A DNA stretch of 64,000 bases from Flabesymbios commensalis. Taxonomy: Eukaryota > Annelida > Polychaeta > Terebellida > Flabelligeridae. Positions within the stretch are counted from its first letter, which is position 1, and every line of letters starts with the position of its first letter. The stretch is from contig OZ024914.1 in assembly GCA_964017125.1 (NCBI GenBank), forward strand, positions 24,487,123-24,551,122. Direction: 5' to 3'. Both the position numbers and the translations under genes were made by a program. This document shows, piece by piece, positions 45,381 through 56,591 of this stretch. A model generated the notes under the pieces. That model was not told the origin of the DNA, did not search any database, and saw nothing but the letters and a program-made list of their open reading frames with translations.

Positions 45381-46095
45381 GAAGCTGGTGTCCTGACTGC
45401 ATATGAGCAGCGGCGAGAACATGGGGTTGTGACTGCATGAAAACAGCGGCGAGAAGCTGGAGTGGTGATTGATTGAGAACAAAGGCGAGAAGCTGGAGTG
45501 GTGACTGCTTCAGGACAGCGGCGAGAAGATGGACAAAATTAAATGAATCGGGCTTTAGGCCACCTTTGTGCACATATAGGCTAAACCGGGCCAAGAGAAC
45601 CTCCTGAGGATGGTGAGATGACACTGTCCTCCAGACACAGGATTCAATACTTGAGCCCTGGCGGTCTGAGGTCGAGCACGCTACCTCTCGGTCACGGAGG
45701 CTCCCCACAATACTGACTTTCACACGTGAATGGGGAAAAAACATTTTTTGTTTCTTTCAAACCGCCAAGACCGGGAACCGAACCCCGAACTCTGGCGTGA
45801 AAGGCAGCGGTGCTAACCACTACCCTAAGGCCCCCGCCCAGCGAGAAGCTGGAGTGGAGACTGCATGAAAACAACGATGAGCAGCTGGAGTGGTGACTGC
45901 ATGAGAACATAGGCGAGAAGCTGGAGTGGTGACTGCATGAAAACAACGATGAGCAGCTGGAGTGGTGACTGCATGAGAACATAGGCGAGAAGCTGGAGTG
46001 GTGACTGCATGAGAGCAGCGGCGAGAAGATGAAGTGATGACTGCATGAGAACAGAGACGAGAAGCTGGAGTGGTGATTGCATGAGAACAACGAGA
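45370..46095. repeat. 36-bp minisatellite of A3, split by a SINE
   Basis: About four units precede and seven follow the SINE at 45534-45840. A 72-bp pair (one unit with acataggcg, one with acaacgatga) is repeated in tandem at about 45870-46010. Confidence 0.85.
45534..45840 (-). mobile_element. Full-length SINE inside the A3 minisatellite
   Basis: On the minus strand it starts gggcgggggcc, carries the tRNA-like head (gtagtggttagcaccgctgc, ggttcggttcccgg) and the shared body. Flanks are gcgagaagatgga and gcgagaagctgga, 13 bp with one difference. Because the minisatellite itself repeats that word, the duplication alone does not prove the boundaries, but they agree with the ends of the other full-length copies. 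Confidence 0.88.
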
Positions 46096-46194
46096 ATATA
46101 TTTTTGCGGACATTTTTGTACCTGGCAAGCCTTTCGTTTATTCCATGCTGTTGATATTTCTGTGACATTTCAACATATTCAATTGATAATGTCA

Positions 46195-46400
46195 GTGTGT
46201 CGTCCCAACATGTAATCCAATGTTGGTTCAATGTTGGGCCAACGTCGTAGACGGTGGGTCAACATTGGACCAACATTTGGTAGATGTGTCGTGTTTGCTG
46301 GGTAGGTACATCCCAGCAAACACGAGCCATTGAACATATGTTGTTCTAATGCTGGGCCAGCGTCATGCACGGTGGACCAACACAGCAAGGTTGGATCTAT
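46195..46400. mobile_element. Two abutting CCCAGCAAACAC-type copies
   Basis: One copy ends gtgtttgctgggt at 46303 after the interior ttgggccaacgtcgtagacgg. A second begins cccagcaaacacga at 46312 with the interior gctgggccagcgtc. They are arranged tail to head, 8 bp apart. Confidence 0.65.
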
Positions 46401-47054
46401 GCATCGGATAGACCGGCCTTTTATCACGTTTCCTTTTAAAAGCTTATGTCATGATAACCTTTCTCAGGTTTCTCACATATAATTTTTCATCCAATACTGT
46501 ACACATTCTGCTGTAGACGTTCTGTTTTCGTACACGAATAGTTTGGATTCCAAATCCGTTGCTCATAAAAGTGTTTTCCAATGTTTCAGCCAGCACAGGA
46601 CTGTCACCGTTCATTCAGCAAGACGTTGATGAAACGTCTCCATATTTAGGCTAGTATGAAACCGGTGCCTCACCAATCGTCTCTGTCATCTCCACGTGAC
46701 CTGTCTTATAGTATTAAGCCATAAGACCTGACTTTTTACGATCCATTACTTCCACACCTCATAACACCATACAATTATGCATCATCTAAACCATTATGCT
46801 ATGTAGATTTGCTAGATACATGTCTATTTGTGCTGATATATCTGATCATATAAGCGTAACTTCATAGTATATCGTTAGTTAATGGTTGTACTAAAATCGT
46901 TGTTATCACGCATCACAGCAGTATCAGCCTAACTGATGGTAAGGTATAAGACACGGTGGGCATCCTTCTCGTCTTCCTTAACTATCACCTCACATTATCC
47001 TCGGCCTGACTGATTGACATCGCTGAAGCCATAGCAGTTATAGTGGTGGTGGTA
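46401..47054. other. No gene recognised
   Basis: AT-rich sequence with no frame or repeat I can support. Confidence 0.3.
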
Positions 47055-47485
47055 AGTGAGCGAGCGAGCGAGTACGTGAGTGAGTGAGTGAGTGAGTGAG
47101 TGAGTGAGTGAGTGAGTGAGTGAGTGAGTGAGTGAGTGAGTGAGTGAGTGAGTGAGTGAGTGAGTGAGTGAGTGAGTGAGTGAGTGAGTGAGTGAGTGAG
47201 TGAGTGAGTGAGTGAGTGAGTGAGTGAGTGAGTGAGTGAGTGAGTGAGTGAGTGAGTGAGTGAGTGAGTGAGTGAGTGAGTGAGTGAGTGAGTGAGTGAG
47301 TGAGTGAGTGAGTGAGTGAGTGAGTGAGTGAGTGAGTGAGTGAGTGAGTGAGTGAGTGAGTGAGTGAGTGAGTGAGTGAGTGAGTGAGTGAGTGAGTGAG
47401 TGAGTGAGTGAGTGAGTGAGTGAGTGAGTGAGTGAGTGAGTGAGTGAGTGAGTGAGTGAGTGAGTGAGTGAGTGAGTGAGTGAGT
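47055..47485 (+). repeat. GTGA tetranucleotide microsatellite
   Basis: After a few cgag units, 47076-47485 is an uninterrupted run of gtga units, about 102 copies. Frames through it read as Thr-His-Ser-Leu repeats on the minus strand and are not genes. Confidence 0.99.
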
Positions 47486-49437
47486 CGCTTTCTCCATATC
47501 GTTGCCGTTCTTGGGGGTATATTAATTAATATGTCTGCTTGACGGACGACATTTATATTGATGGTGATCTCTTGTGTTACCGTAGCCAGTGAACATTCTA
47601 TTTGGGGAATTAGGTATTTGGGGAATGTTAAAATCATAGTAACAGCTAATTTATAACAGTCTATAACTGGTATGTATGCATGCAGCGTACTCTAAAAATG
47701 CAGCCTTGCGCATCGCAAAATATTTAATAATGGTCCCTATTCCAATAGAACCAACTATGTGGCTCAACCATTCTCTAGCCAAAATGTCGTCATTTAATCG
47801 CCTGCGGTGGCTTTGTACTCGGTTAATTAATTGTCTTTATTTAGAGGTAGAGGCCTACTTGGCTTCAATTCTGACCGCCCCAGGCAACTTTTATCAGGGC
47901 TGCGCATACAATGTTGCAAACTATTCAATGGCATGGAGTGTATATAGCAGGCCTGCTACCTGTGGAATTAAAAAAGAAAAAACACACTCATGTTTATATG
48001 TTTAAATTCCCCATATCACAAGACGTTTCGCCTTCTCAGCCTTCTTCAGTTGACTGAAGAAAAACGGCACGTGTCATTGTTGGCTGCTAATGACAAACAA
48101 GAGGCATTCCGGGTAATACATCGTTATATTTTATTATAGTTTTTAGCTTATCTGGTCGGAGTTTCCCCACAAGAGTAGTAAATAGTGGGAGTGTTGTATT
48201 CATGAATGTATTTCTAAGTAGAAATAGTTGGTGCTAACGTACGAAAGGGTGATTATTCATTATTGTGTTAGTTCTGCGGTGCTTAACATACATAAGGTTT
48301 GAGAGGTTTTATGTATGGGAGATGATGATATAGTATTATATCACATCCAGGGAATTTTTGCAGGAGAAAGTCAGTGACGTATGAAAGAGGGATTAGTGAG
48401 ATGTCAACACTTCTAAGGTCGAGCGTAGAGGTTGTGAGTGCCTTTATAACACGTATACAGAAGTATTAAAGGTGCCAGCTCTGGAGAAAATGAATAATCA
48501 CACTGGCGTGTCAGAAATGTAACTTTAAAGTGATTAATAAAAAGTCGTAATAATAGCCCAGAGTTGACACTTCAGCTTTATATCTAAAATCTAGATTGAT
48601 TCAAAATTATACAATTATTATTCTTTTTTTCCAAAACTAAGTAGTCCTTCCCAGGTTGCATAGAAATCGGAGATCATAAAGCTCATCGTTGTTTCTATCC
48701 CTGGTTTTCTGTTCATTTATTTCTATTTTATTCATTATCTAAGTAAGTTAGAGTTTGATAATTCTGGTCTGTAGGCCTGCTATATAACCAAAACTGAAAA
48801 TATAGCCCAAAGAACCCAGACAGTTATTCTACAAGAATGGAGCATTTTCTAGTCTTCGTGCTTTCCCCACTCGCGACTTTGCCATAATATACAGAAAGCG
48901 ACGTAAAACTCCAATCACACAACTCACTGGTGTAATCTCGCAACAGCTGCCCAAGGTCTCACTTGGGGCGCTTGCCTCGTTGATGCGCTGTATGGCGAAA
49001 CGATATCGTCCCAAATCGGCCATATTTAATTCAGATCCTTCTCAGCACCGCTCCTGGCGGTGACATCTGTGAATAAACTGCAATGTTATCCTTATGTTGA
49101 TCCAGGGTAACAGATGATGGCCCAGCATCCCGTCTTTGTTGGCCTATGACACAACTTCAAATGATGTTTATATTGTGGAAAGAGAAGCTAGGGTCTCACA
49201 ATGATGGTGCACTTCTCGTTAACCTATTTTTAGACTCTCCTGTCTTGTCTCATACGGAGCGAGAGTGGAGAGGAATAGATAGTACAATTTGAACCCTTCT
49301 ATCGCTAAACACGACTATGGTCGTTTTTAATCCACTATAGTAGCCAATTTAGTCACTGTTATTAAGTACTAAATGTGTTTTTAAACATGAAGATTTGCTA
49401 ATTTTTCGTCTCAAATGAAAGACATGTGTGTACTTTT
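47486..49437. other. No gene; SINE tail fragment at 48880-48925
   Basis: A frame of 109 codons at 47676-48005 resembles no family I know. A hairpin-like phrase (agacgtttcgcc..cttcttcagttgactgaaga) lies at 48021-48062. At 48880-48925 a piece with cagaaagcgacgtaaaa matches the 3' part of the SINE-like module at 34955-35245. Confidence 0.4.
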
Positions 49438-49489
49438 CACCTACTTGAAGTTGCGGGTCGAGGTAGCGAGACACAACTTTAAGTGGGTG
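49438..49489. repeat. Hairpin repeat, cacttgaagttg type
   Basis: Arms cacctacttgaagttgcg and cacaactttaagtgggtg enclose ggtcgaggtagcgaga. It lies 30 bp from a TTAA-type MITE. Confidence 0.7.
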
Positions 49490-49520
49490 AAAATTTAAAT
49501 TATATAGCTTAGAGCTTTAA

Positions 49521-49747
49521 CCCTTAAAGCGCTGAATTAATTTGTAAAAAACATCGCAACCTAAGGTTTCTTTTTTCAATTTGTCCTAGTTAGCTCTTTC
49601 TGCTTCATTTGAATACCTATGTTATAGGTCTACGACCATTTTAAAAAAATTTACTCGTACAGTGCGGGAATAGACTTTAGACGTCAGAATCTGACGTCTG
49701 TAGACGTCAGATTGTGGCGACTAACATCTATCCCCGCATTGTGAGGG
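49521..49747 (+). mobile_element. TTAA-type MITE with CRE-like palindrome
   Basis: TTAA at 49517-49520 and 49748-49751 flank an element starting cccttaaagcgctga and ending gcattgtgaggg, with termini sharing ccctyama. Near its right end is tagacgtcagaatctgacgt followed by a second gacgtcaga word. Other copies are at 13788, 22110, 50312 and 57162. Confidence 0.8.
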
Positions 49748-50311
49748 TTAATCTTATTTCAACTCTTCAATCACGCCTTGCTCTGACCTTTTGATTTTAC
49801 TCTTGTAAAGCGACGCGAAGTTGTACACATGATTTGGACCGAGCTGTCTCAATCAATGACAGTTTAATGTATCCGCTTCATCACAGATGTTGTCCGCATC
49901 TTACGCTCACCACAGGTAAAAATGTTAATAATGGAGTTAGTATCCGTATTATGTCTGGAATTGTTCCGGCAACATTTCCAAATGGCAAATGTCAGTTATT
50001 AGGTCTATTTTAACATTATATGATATTATCCCTCCCAGAACATGCATTAAGCTACTGCATTAAGCTGCTATTCCCTTTTATAGGTAATACTGTTTATAAT
50101 GCTGCAAAGTTTAAGTCAGCTTCTAGCACTATATTGTACTTGAGTTGCGGCATGTAGTCATATGAAATTTGCACATTATTTGCATAAATTGAAATCGTTT
50201 GTTTGTAAATCTTGATATTTGGACATACATAGCATTTCGTTCCCAATAAGAATGATTTAGTCGGTTTGTCAAACGGATTAAACACGACTATAGTCGTGAT
50301 CAGCGCTTTAA

Positions 50312-50552
50312 CCCTTACATCACGGTGATAAACTTTAGACGTCATAATCTAACGTCTGTAGACGTCAGATTCTGACGACTAAAGTCTATCCCCGCACTGT
50401 AATAGGACAAGTATTTATAATGGTCGTAGACCTATAACATAGGTATTCTAATAAATCGGCAAGAGCTAACTAAGACATTCATGATGATTTCAAATTGAAA
50501 AAAACCCTTTGGTTTCCATAGGTTATACACAAATAACTCAGCGCTTTAAGGG
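50312..50552 (-). mobile_element. TTAA-type MITE, inverted copy
   Basis: Same family as 49521-49747 in the opposite orientation. It starts cccttacatcacgg with an aactttagacgtca palindrome, and ends cagcgctttaaggg. It is flanked by TTAA (50308-50311) on the left and TTGA on the right, i.e. one change from a duplication. Confidence 0.75.
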
Positions 50553-50734
50553 TTGAGGGTTAATCTAAGCGACAATCCAACAGTCGCCTACAGGTCGTAA
50601 ATTAAACCTTGAGATTATCTTAGTTTGAGATCAGCTATCAGATAAACACACAGTCACAAGAGCACTAGACGCTAGAGACGCTGGTTTCGTTAGTTTCTTT
50701 TTCCCTTTCATGATTCCTCTATGTAAGTAGACAA

Positions 50735-50996
50735 AAGGAACAGTACACACGCGCCACGACAATGAATAAAACGCCCAGAAACCTGAGAGTTATGGTAGGT
50801 TTGGGACGGTCCTTCCCCGAACCAATTTCTTCAGACTGCGCAGGTCAGGAAGAAGATATCTCAGGTGATTCTCCCTACCGGCATTCAGCCGCCCTTCATT
50901 CTCTCCAGCAGGTCACGTGATAAACACAGGGGACTAGCAATGTCAAAGCACGGCTCTGTAGCCAACCCTTTGGTTCTGATCATACTCTAGGCTTCA
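50735..50996 (+). repeat. Diverged partial copy of duplicon B (B3)
   Basis: The segment with cctgagagttatggtaggtt, actgcgcaggtcaggaaga and cacgtgataaacacagggga matches 6300-6590 and 16793-17050. The SINE end of B is absent. Confidence 0.75.
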
Positions 50997-51667
50997 ATGT
51001 ATTACTGACACAAACATTCTGTAATGGTATATTATATTTATTTATTGCGACTAAAACTGTCGACACAATGGTATAATAATAAACTTAATCAAAGCCTTAA
51101 TTTACTTCACCATATTTTCACTTGCGTATAACTTTATATAATCTTACGTTTTCAAAGGATTATCCCGTTGTATTCCAATCAAGCGATCAACATATTATCA
51201 ATATTATTATAACATGTACAATTTTATAATATGTAACCATATGATTGTGCCTCTTGTTCTTCAATAGTAACAAATTATGAGAATATTGAATAATTTTTAT
51301 TAGTTATAAATTTGTCGATGGAATGCCTTTTAAACGTTTTGATGTTTATTCAATTGACAATATAGTCATATAAACTGACAATTGACAATGTAGTCATATA
51401 AACTGATTATTGAGTTTGGCTTAATGTTGGGCCAACCAACCATTCCTGGTTTTAGTCCAGCATTGAGGCAGCATTCTTATTAAGTTCAGGCCCCAAAGCT
51501 GCGGGTGTTGTTTGTTATCTTGACACTTCATTCCTTTTCCGATGTAGTCTTTCCCACAGAAACTGACCTTTAACCTCCAATGGTCAGGTTCACGTCCAAA
51601 ACAACATTTATCTCAGGCCGAGATCTTTACTTTGCATTCACTACCACTGACTTTGACAGTTAGCTGA
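50997..51667. other. No gene recognised
   Basis: AT-rich sequence, no frame or repeat I can support. Confidence 0.3.
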
Positions 51668-51920
51668 AATGAAATCAAACGAATATGGTTTGAAGCCATA
51701 TTTGTGCACATATAGGCTAAACTGGGCCAGGAGAATGTCCTGAGGATGGTGAGATGAATGAAATGACTGCATGCCGTCTAGACATAGGATTTTTCACGAG
51801 TGAGCGGGGAAGAAACATTTTGCTTCTTTGAAACTTGAAGGCCAGAATGGGGTTCAAACCCGCGATCTCTGACTTTCCAAGGAGCAGGCAGTTTTAACCA
51901 CTGCGTCAGCAACACTGAAC
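51668..51920 (-). mobile_element. SINE with internal deletion
   Basis: The 3' end (cacatataggctaaactggg) and the head with a B box (ggtttgaacccc on the minus strand) are present, but the central body between gtctagacataggat and ttcacgagtgagc is missing relative to 13121-13424, whose head it shares. Confidence 0.7.
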
Positions 51921-52285
51921 ACTGAACTCTCTTTGTTAGCAAATCAATTCCAAGCAACATATATACACATATATATGCACATATTATGAAGTTTATATCA
52001 TCTACAAGGCTGATTACAGGTGAAAGATTACCACGAAGCCTAAGACGCTGGCCAAAAAGTTATCTACTGCTCCGACACCTTCGTGTGCTCTCTTTATATG
52101 ATGACGGGTCGAGTCCACAGTCCAGCTGTCATCCCTATCTGACGGCTTAGTAAAGAATTATTATCGCTCCATCTTTTATGTGCACCCCCCCCCCCCCCAT
52201 AATGACACTTCTTCACAATCGCAATTCATTATATTAATTAATTATTATGTATTATATCTAAAGAACAGTGCAGTTTTTGATGAGA
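51921..52285. other. No gene; C-run
   Basis: Apart from a C-run at about 52185-52198 I see nothing to annotate. Confidence 0.3.
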
Positions 52286-52948
52286 ATAATAATAATAATA
52301 AATAATAATAAAATGTTCTTATATAGCGCAGTTCCAGTCCGTCCGTGGGTCTGCACAGAGCGCTTTACAGACTAAAAGTTTATTAAAAGTTTTAAAATAA
52401 AGTAATACATGTTCAAAATTTATATGCTTGTATAAAAAGATGGGTTTTCAGGTTTTGTTTGAAAGAGCTCAGTGTAGGATTGAATTGATATGAGTGGGCA
52501 GCTTGTTCCATACTGTGGGACAAGTCTTATAAAAGGCTCGATCACCGAAAGTCACAAGGCGTGTTCGTGGCTCTATGAGCCGGTTCTTCATCCCTGACTG
52601 TAGATTAGACTCAGGTGCATAGGGTTTTATGAGTTCTGAGAGGTACACTGGTGCCAACCCATGAATGGAATTATATTCCAGAAGCAGGATTTTGAAATAG
52701 ATCCGTGATCTGACTAGTAACTAGTTATTAAAACACACCACTACATTATTTTCTTTGTCCGACCACGACATTCTAAACCGAGAATGGAGGGTTATTGTTC
52801 ATCAAGTACAGACCAATTATCATGGTAGGCCTATATACATGTAGTACTATAATCAAGCATTCGCGACCGAACTGTTGATTATGGGGGATTTTCATTATTT
52901 GATTAATGGTCTATGTGTTTTAAGTCAGTTAAAACCCTCGGAGCTCTA

Positions 52949-53010
52949 CATTCTTAGCTTTGAAAAAGTCCACGGCCTTCTGCCTCGGCCTTTTTCAAAG
53001 CTAAGAATGT
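52949..53010. repeat. 22-bp perfect inverted repeat inside the LINE
   Basis: tacattcttagctttgaaaa(ag) and its exact inverse lie about 14 bases apart at the junction between LINE reading and the inserted AT-rich segment. It looks like a fold-back copy made when the insertion or rearrangement occurred. Confidence 0.75.
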
Positions 53011-53655
53011 AAAAATTCTCTGGCTTTATCCTTTCCAGGGATCTCATGACAGGTGTGATGTGGTCATGTTTCTTGGTATGTGTGATGAGTCGTGTGGCTC
53101 TATGCTGAAGAAGTTGTAGACGGTGAACGAGTTTGTCTGGTAAGCCAAAAAGCAACGAATTACAATTGTCCAGTCTGGAGGTCACAAACGAATGAACAAG
53201 TTGTTCTGTAGCCCGTGGTGTCATAAATTTGACGATCTTTCCAATCATGTGTATTTGGTGACCACATGACTTACACAGTGCGCTGACTTGTTTCTCCATA
53301 CTGAGATGGGAGTCAAATATTACACCCAGATTTTTTACACGGGGCTTGTCGAAACTTGAATAACCAACTTTTAATTTGGAGATGTTAAGCCTTCTCAGAA
53401 GAGATGCTGAACCGGTGATGACAAAGTCTGTCTTTTCGCCGTTCATATGGAGTTTATTGCCTACCATCCATTTCTCAATTTCATCCATGCACTTCTCAAC
53501 AGCTGTATAAATTGTGAACAATCATATCAGAGGCACGCCAGATAGTTCAACGTTATGTGAAAGACGAGTCAGCAATATTGTGGTCAACTGTATCGAAAGT
53601 TGCACTGAAGTCTAGCAGTACCAAGCATAATGCTCGGTGACTATCAGCGGTTGTT

Positions 53656-53966
53656 GGGCGGGGGCAGGATAGTGGTTAATACCGCTGCCTTTCACGCTAG
53701 AGTTCGGGGCTCGGTTCCCGGTCTCGGCGGTTTGAAAGAAACAAAAATGTTTCTTCCCCATCCACTTGTGGAACTCAGTATTGTGGGGAGCCTCCGTGAC
53801 CGAGAGGTAGCGGGCTCGGCCTCAGACCGCCAGGGATCGAATTTTGAATCCTGTGTCTGGAAGACAGTGTCATCTCATTAATCTCACCATCCTCAGGAGG
53901 TTCTCCTGGTCCAGTTTAGCCTATATGTGCACAAAGGTGGCCTAAAGCCCGATTCATTTCATTTTT
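53656..53966 (+). mobile_element. Full-length SINE inside the LINE
   Basis: The copy starts gggcgggggc, shows A-box (gatagtggttaataccgc) and B-box (gctcggttcccgg) sequences, then a body with a second B-box-like tttgaatcctg, and ends gattcatttcatttttt. TATCAGCGGTTGTT on both sides (53642-53655 and 53967-53980) is a perfect 14-bp target-site duplication. RNA polymerase III would read it rightwards. Confidence 0.95.
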
Positions 53967-54150
53967 TATCAGCGGTTGTTATAGCAGACCGTTGTAAATC
54001 CTCATTAGGGCCGTCTTTGTGCTGTGACCTTTTCTATAGGCTGATTGTTTTGTCTCATACACATTGTGTGATGATGGGATAGTCTTGCAGCAACAATATT
54101 TTCCAAATGTTTATTGATCAGCAATAATGTCAAATATTCGGACGCAAATT

Positions 54151-55420
54151 CACCAATTCTACTGCGTTGTTCGAGCGCGTGGGTCGTGGCGGCTAAACCA
54201 GCTTTGGTTTGCCAAATTCAATCCTTTGTAATGGTAGACGTTGTGAGAATTAGCATGCAGATCCCAAATGTGTTGCCATTTTTTAAATCCTGAAATCTAT
54301 TTACCATTGCTTGCTACAAATGTGTTTCTTTAAGTTAAAGGAAGTTTATTATTTAGGAATAAAAGTATTCAGGACTCTCATTTTTATTTTTTTTAATGTA
54401 AATGACGGAGTAAGATACCCCTAGTCTGTACACATTAGGGTGGTACTGAAGCGCATGTGATTATAGGAATGTACACTGTTTAAGTTTATGTGTTTCTTGT
54501 CACTCGTCTGTTATATTGTGTACCGCATGACAGGGCATCATATTGGTGTAATGGAATGTAAATTGTATGAGTGCAATCACGAGATGTACAAAGCAAAAAT
54601 TAAAACGGCTAGATTTTACAAACATTCATATCTATGTGATGTAATTAGACACAATGATAACCGCTTTACCTGAAGTTTTAATTTTTTTAAATTATGTTCG
54701 AGTCCTCAAAGCTATTGTAACCCGAAATGTATCGTTTTATTCACTCACCGTGACACACAACTTCAACCTGAGAAAATTAATACAGATAAATATTACTACC
54801 TCACTTATTCGAGACACGTCTAAATTTAAAAAAGTTGCATGCGGTGTTTGCAGTGCCATCGAAAAACGATTTAAATATTTAAATACTTATGGCTATGATT
54901 AGCACTTCAGTGTAAATATGATGCTTTCAATGCGATATATTTATATGTAGGGTTGTTCTTTGAAGAGAAAATTGTTTTTTATTTTGATAATCCCAAGTCA
55001 TGTTTAGTGATATATCATGTAAGGTCATGAGGTCTTAGTATTTTCTTCAGAATCCTATTTATGTCTTCCCGTTAATGATTTATGTCTAACTCCCCGCCTA
55101 ATTTTTAAAATAAATTTACTTAGATATTGATTTGTTAAGACCGACAAAGAGTGAACCCAACAGTAGCCAAAAATAATTTGAATTTGGTTTGCGATATTAA
55201 CTTTTGCTAACAATGATAGTCAACCCCTTATATTTATGTCTAAAACACCGTTAGACAATTAACGGTAAGACAATAGTCTGAATTTATAGTATTTCTATTT
55301 CTTATTAAGATGAATTCAGCTGTTAATGCTATGGCTACAAATATGACAAATATCCCCAAGCAAAATTATTGTGCATTTCTGATTCAACAAAAATCAAATA
55401 AAAATAGTTTTTTAGCGATA
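54151..55420. other. No gene recognised
   Basis: Frames of 61 and 82 codons at 54488-54902 match no family I know. The region is AT-rich. Confidence 0.35.
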
Positions 55421-55648
55421 GGGCCTGTCACACCTTGGCGATCAGCCTCAACGATCGCGTGAAAAATCAGCCGAACGCTGATGAGCGCTGACCATCGCTG
55501 GACCATCGTTATGCTATCGCCGTGCGCGCTTAGCGATCGTTGTTGATCGCAGATGATCGCTGATGAACGCTGAGAGTTTTGAACAAGTTCAAAACTTTCA
55601 ACGCAGACCAACGTGTGAGAGGAGACGATAGATGAGCGTTGGGTGGTC

Positions 55649-55758
55649 GTTACTCGATCGTTGTACACGCTAGGGGAGCGTTACTCGATCGCTGTACACG
55701 TTAGGGGAGCATTACTCGATCGTTGTACACGCTAGGAGAGCGTTACTCAGTCGCTGTA
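55649..55758 (+). repeat. 31-bp tandem repeat, 3.5 copies
   Basis: Copies start at 55649, 55680, 55711 and 55742 with gttactcgatcgttgtacac-type sequence, followed by gctaggggagc. The repeat lies in the left half of the inverted-repeat element. Confidence 0.9.
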
Positions 55759-56277
55759 CTATATTGCTTATAAATCATAATAGGCATATCATATAATATA
55801 TATTTATTACACTTCCTGGTGAATCACTTAAAAACATACAAATAAAGTCATAAATTATTGGGAATGATAGACACCATATCTACAAATGTATCAATCTTTA
55901 TAAAAGATCAGCGCATTTATAAAAGTCTGTGATCAGCTGATCAATAAAAGATGAGATGTTCAAAATCTACTTCTATGCAACATAGGCCTTTAACACGACA
56001 AAATGTCCAATTTAAAATAACTTATACCAAAACACTTCCAAACTGTTTAACAAAACTTCGATTGAAAATTCAACATATTGTCTCATGGGTTAATTACCAT
56101 CTTTAAAAAGATAAATTTACCGCTAGAAATCTACTAAAACCAATGAAATAATGCGGTAAAACATCGTGGTTCTAAGAGAAATTATGTGATCGTAACAGTA
56201 CGTTGCGGAACGTCGAGCACACGTTGGCAGTCGCTCTCCAGTCGTCGAGTGCGTTAAACATGCGTTACTCATGCGCT

Positions 56278-56591
56278 GGGCGGGGGCCCTAGGGTAGTGG
56301 TTAGCACCGCTGCCTTTCACACCAGAGTTCGGGGTTCGGTTCCCGGTCTCGGCGGTTTCAAAGAAACAAAAATGTTTCTTCCCCATCCACGTGTGAAAGT
56401 CAGTATTGTGGGGAGCCTCCGTGACCGAGAGGTAGCGTGCTCGGCCTCAGACCGCCAGGGCTCGAATTTCGAATCCTGTGTCTGGAGGACAGTGTCATCT
56501 CATTCATCTCATCATCCTCAGGAGGTTCTCCTGGCCCAGTTCAGCCTATATGTGCACAAAGGTGGCCTAAAGCCCGATTCATTTCATTTTT
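56278..56591 (+). mobile_element. Full-length SINE, best copy in the window
   Basis: The head begins gggcgggggccctagg, with gtagtggttagcaccgctgc and a B box ggttcggttccc. The body includes a second tRNA-like word (tttcgaatcctg) and ends catttcattttt. TTACTCATGCGCT on both sides (56265-56277 and 56592-56604) is a perfect 13-bp target-site duplication. It inserted in the 1.4-kb inverted-repeat element. Confidence 0.96.

Larger units (their letters stand above)
42330..46095 (+). repeat. Segmental duplication, diverged copy A3
   Basis: A3 aligns in pieces with A1: 42530-42780 (atctcaacaa, gcttggagtggtgttagc, aatatcagcctc), 43100-43160 (cataagccgtctacagtga), 44730-45400 (ttgtcaaggttatta, cacggatcgtgtcagga, the conserved core) and the 36-bp minisatellite. 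It lacks the equivalent of about 1695-2255 and holds a LINE remnant between 43.7 and 44.3 kb and a SINE in the minisatellite. Confidence 0.75.
52286..54150 (-). mobile_element. Rearranged LINE, CR1/L2/Jockey-like
   Basis: On the minus strand the order is LVLLDFSATFDTVDH (RT palm motif, 53568-53626), then after a deletion that removed the catalytic YADD part, MNGEKTDFVITG, LGVIFDSHLSMEKQV, TSRLDNCNSLLFGLP, RLQLLQHRATRLIT, then HITPVMRSLE. After an insertion of about 300 bp (about 52713-53010) come YFKILLLEYNSIHGLAPVYL and PRTRLVTFGDRAF..WNKLP. The 3' region passes gcgctttacagac and a aataat tail at 52286-52312. No endonuclease domain is present. A SINE interrupts the left part. Confidence 0.88.

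Noticed and set aside
46985-47637. Thr-His-Ser-Leu repeat frames of 170 and 199 codons
   Set aside because: They are readings of the GTGA microsatellite.
47676-48005. Plus-strand frame of 109 codons
   Set aside because: No family resemblance, no promoter or splice support; chance in a long AT-rich stretch is a sufficient explanation.
48015-48062. Hammerhead-ribozyme-like phrase (minus strand ctgaaga..gcgaaac)
   Set aside because: The conserved boxes are partly there, but the segment between them cannot form a proper stem II, and the cleavage side is not evident.
54488-54902. Two frames of 61 and 82 codons
   Set aside because: They overlap in different frames, match no family and have no supporting context.
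56278-56360. Possible tRNA gene
   Set aside because: A and B boxes are present, but the acceptor and anticodon stems do not form and the sequence continues into a SINE body with target duplications.
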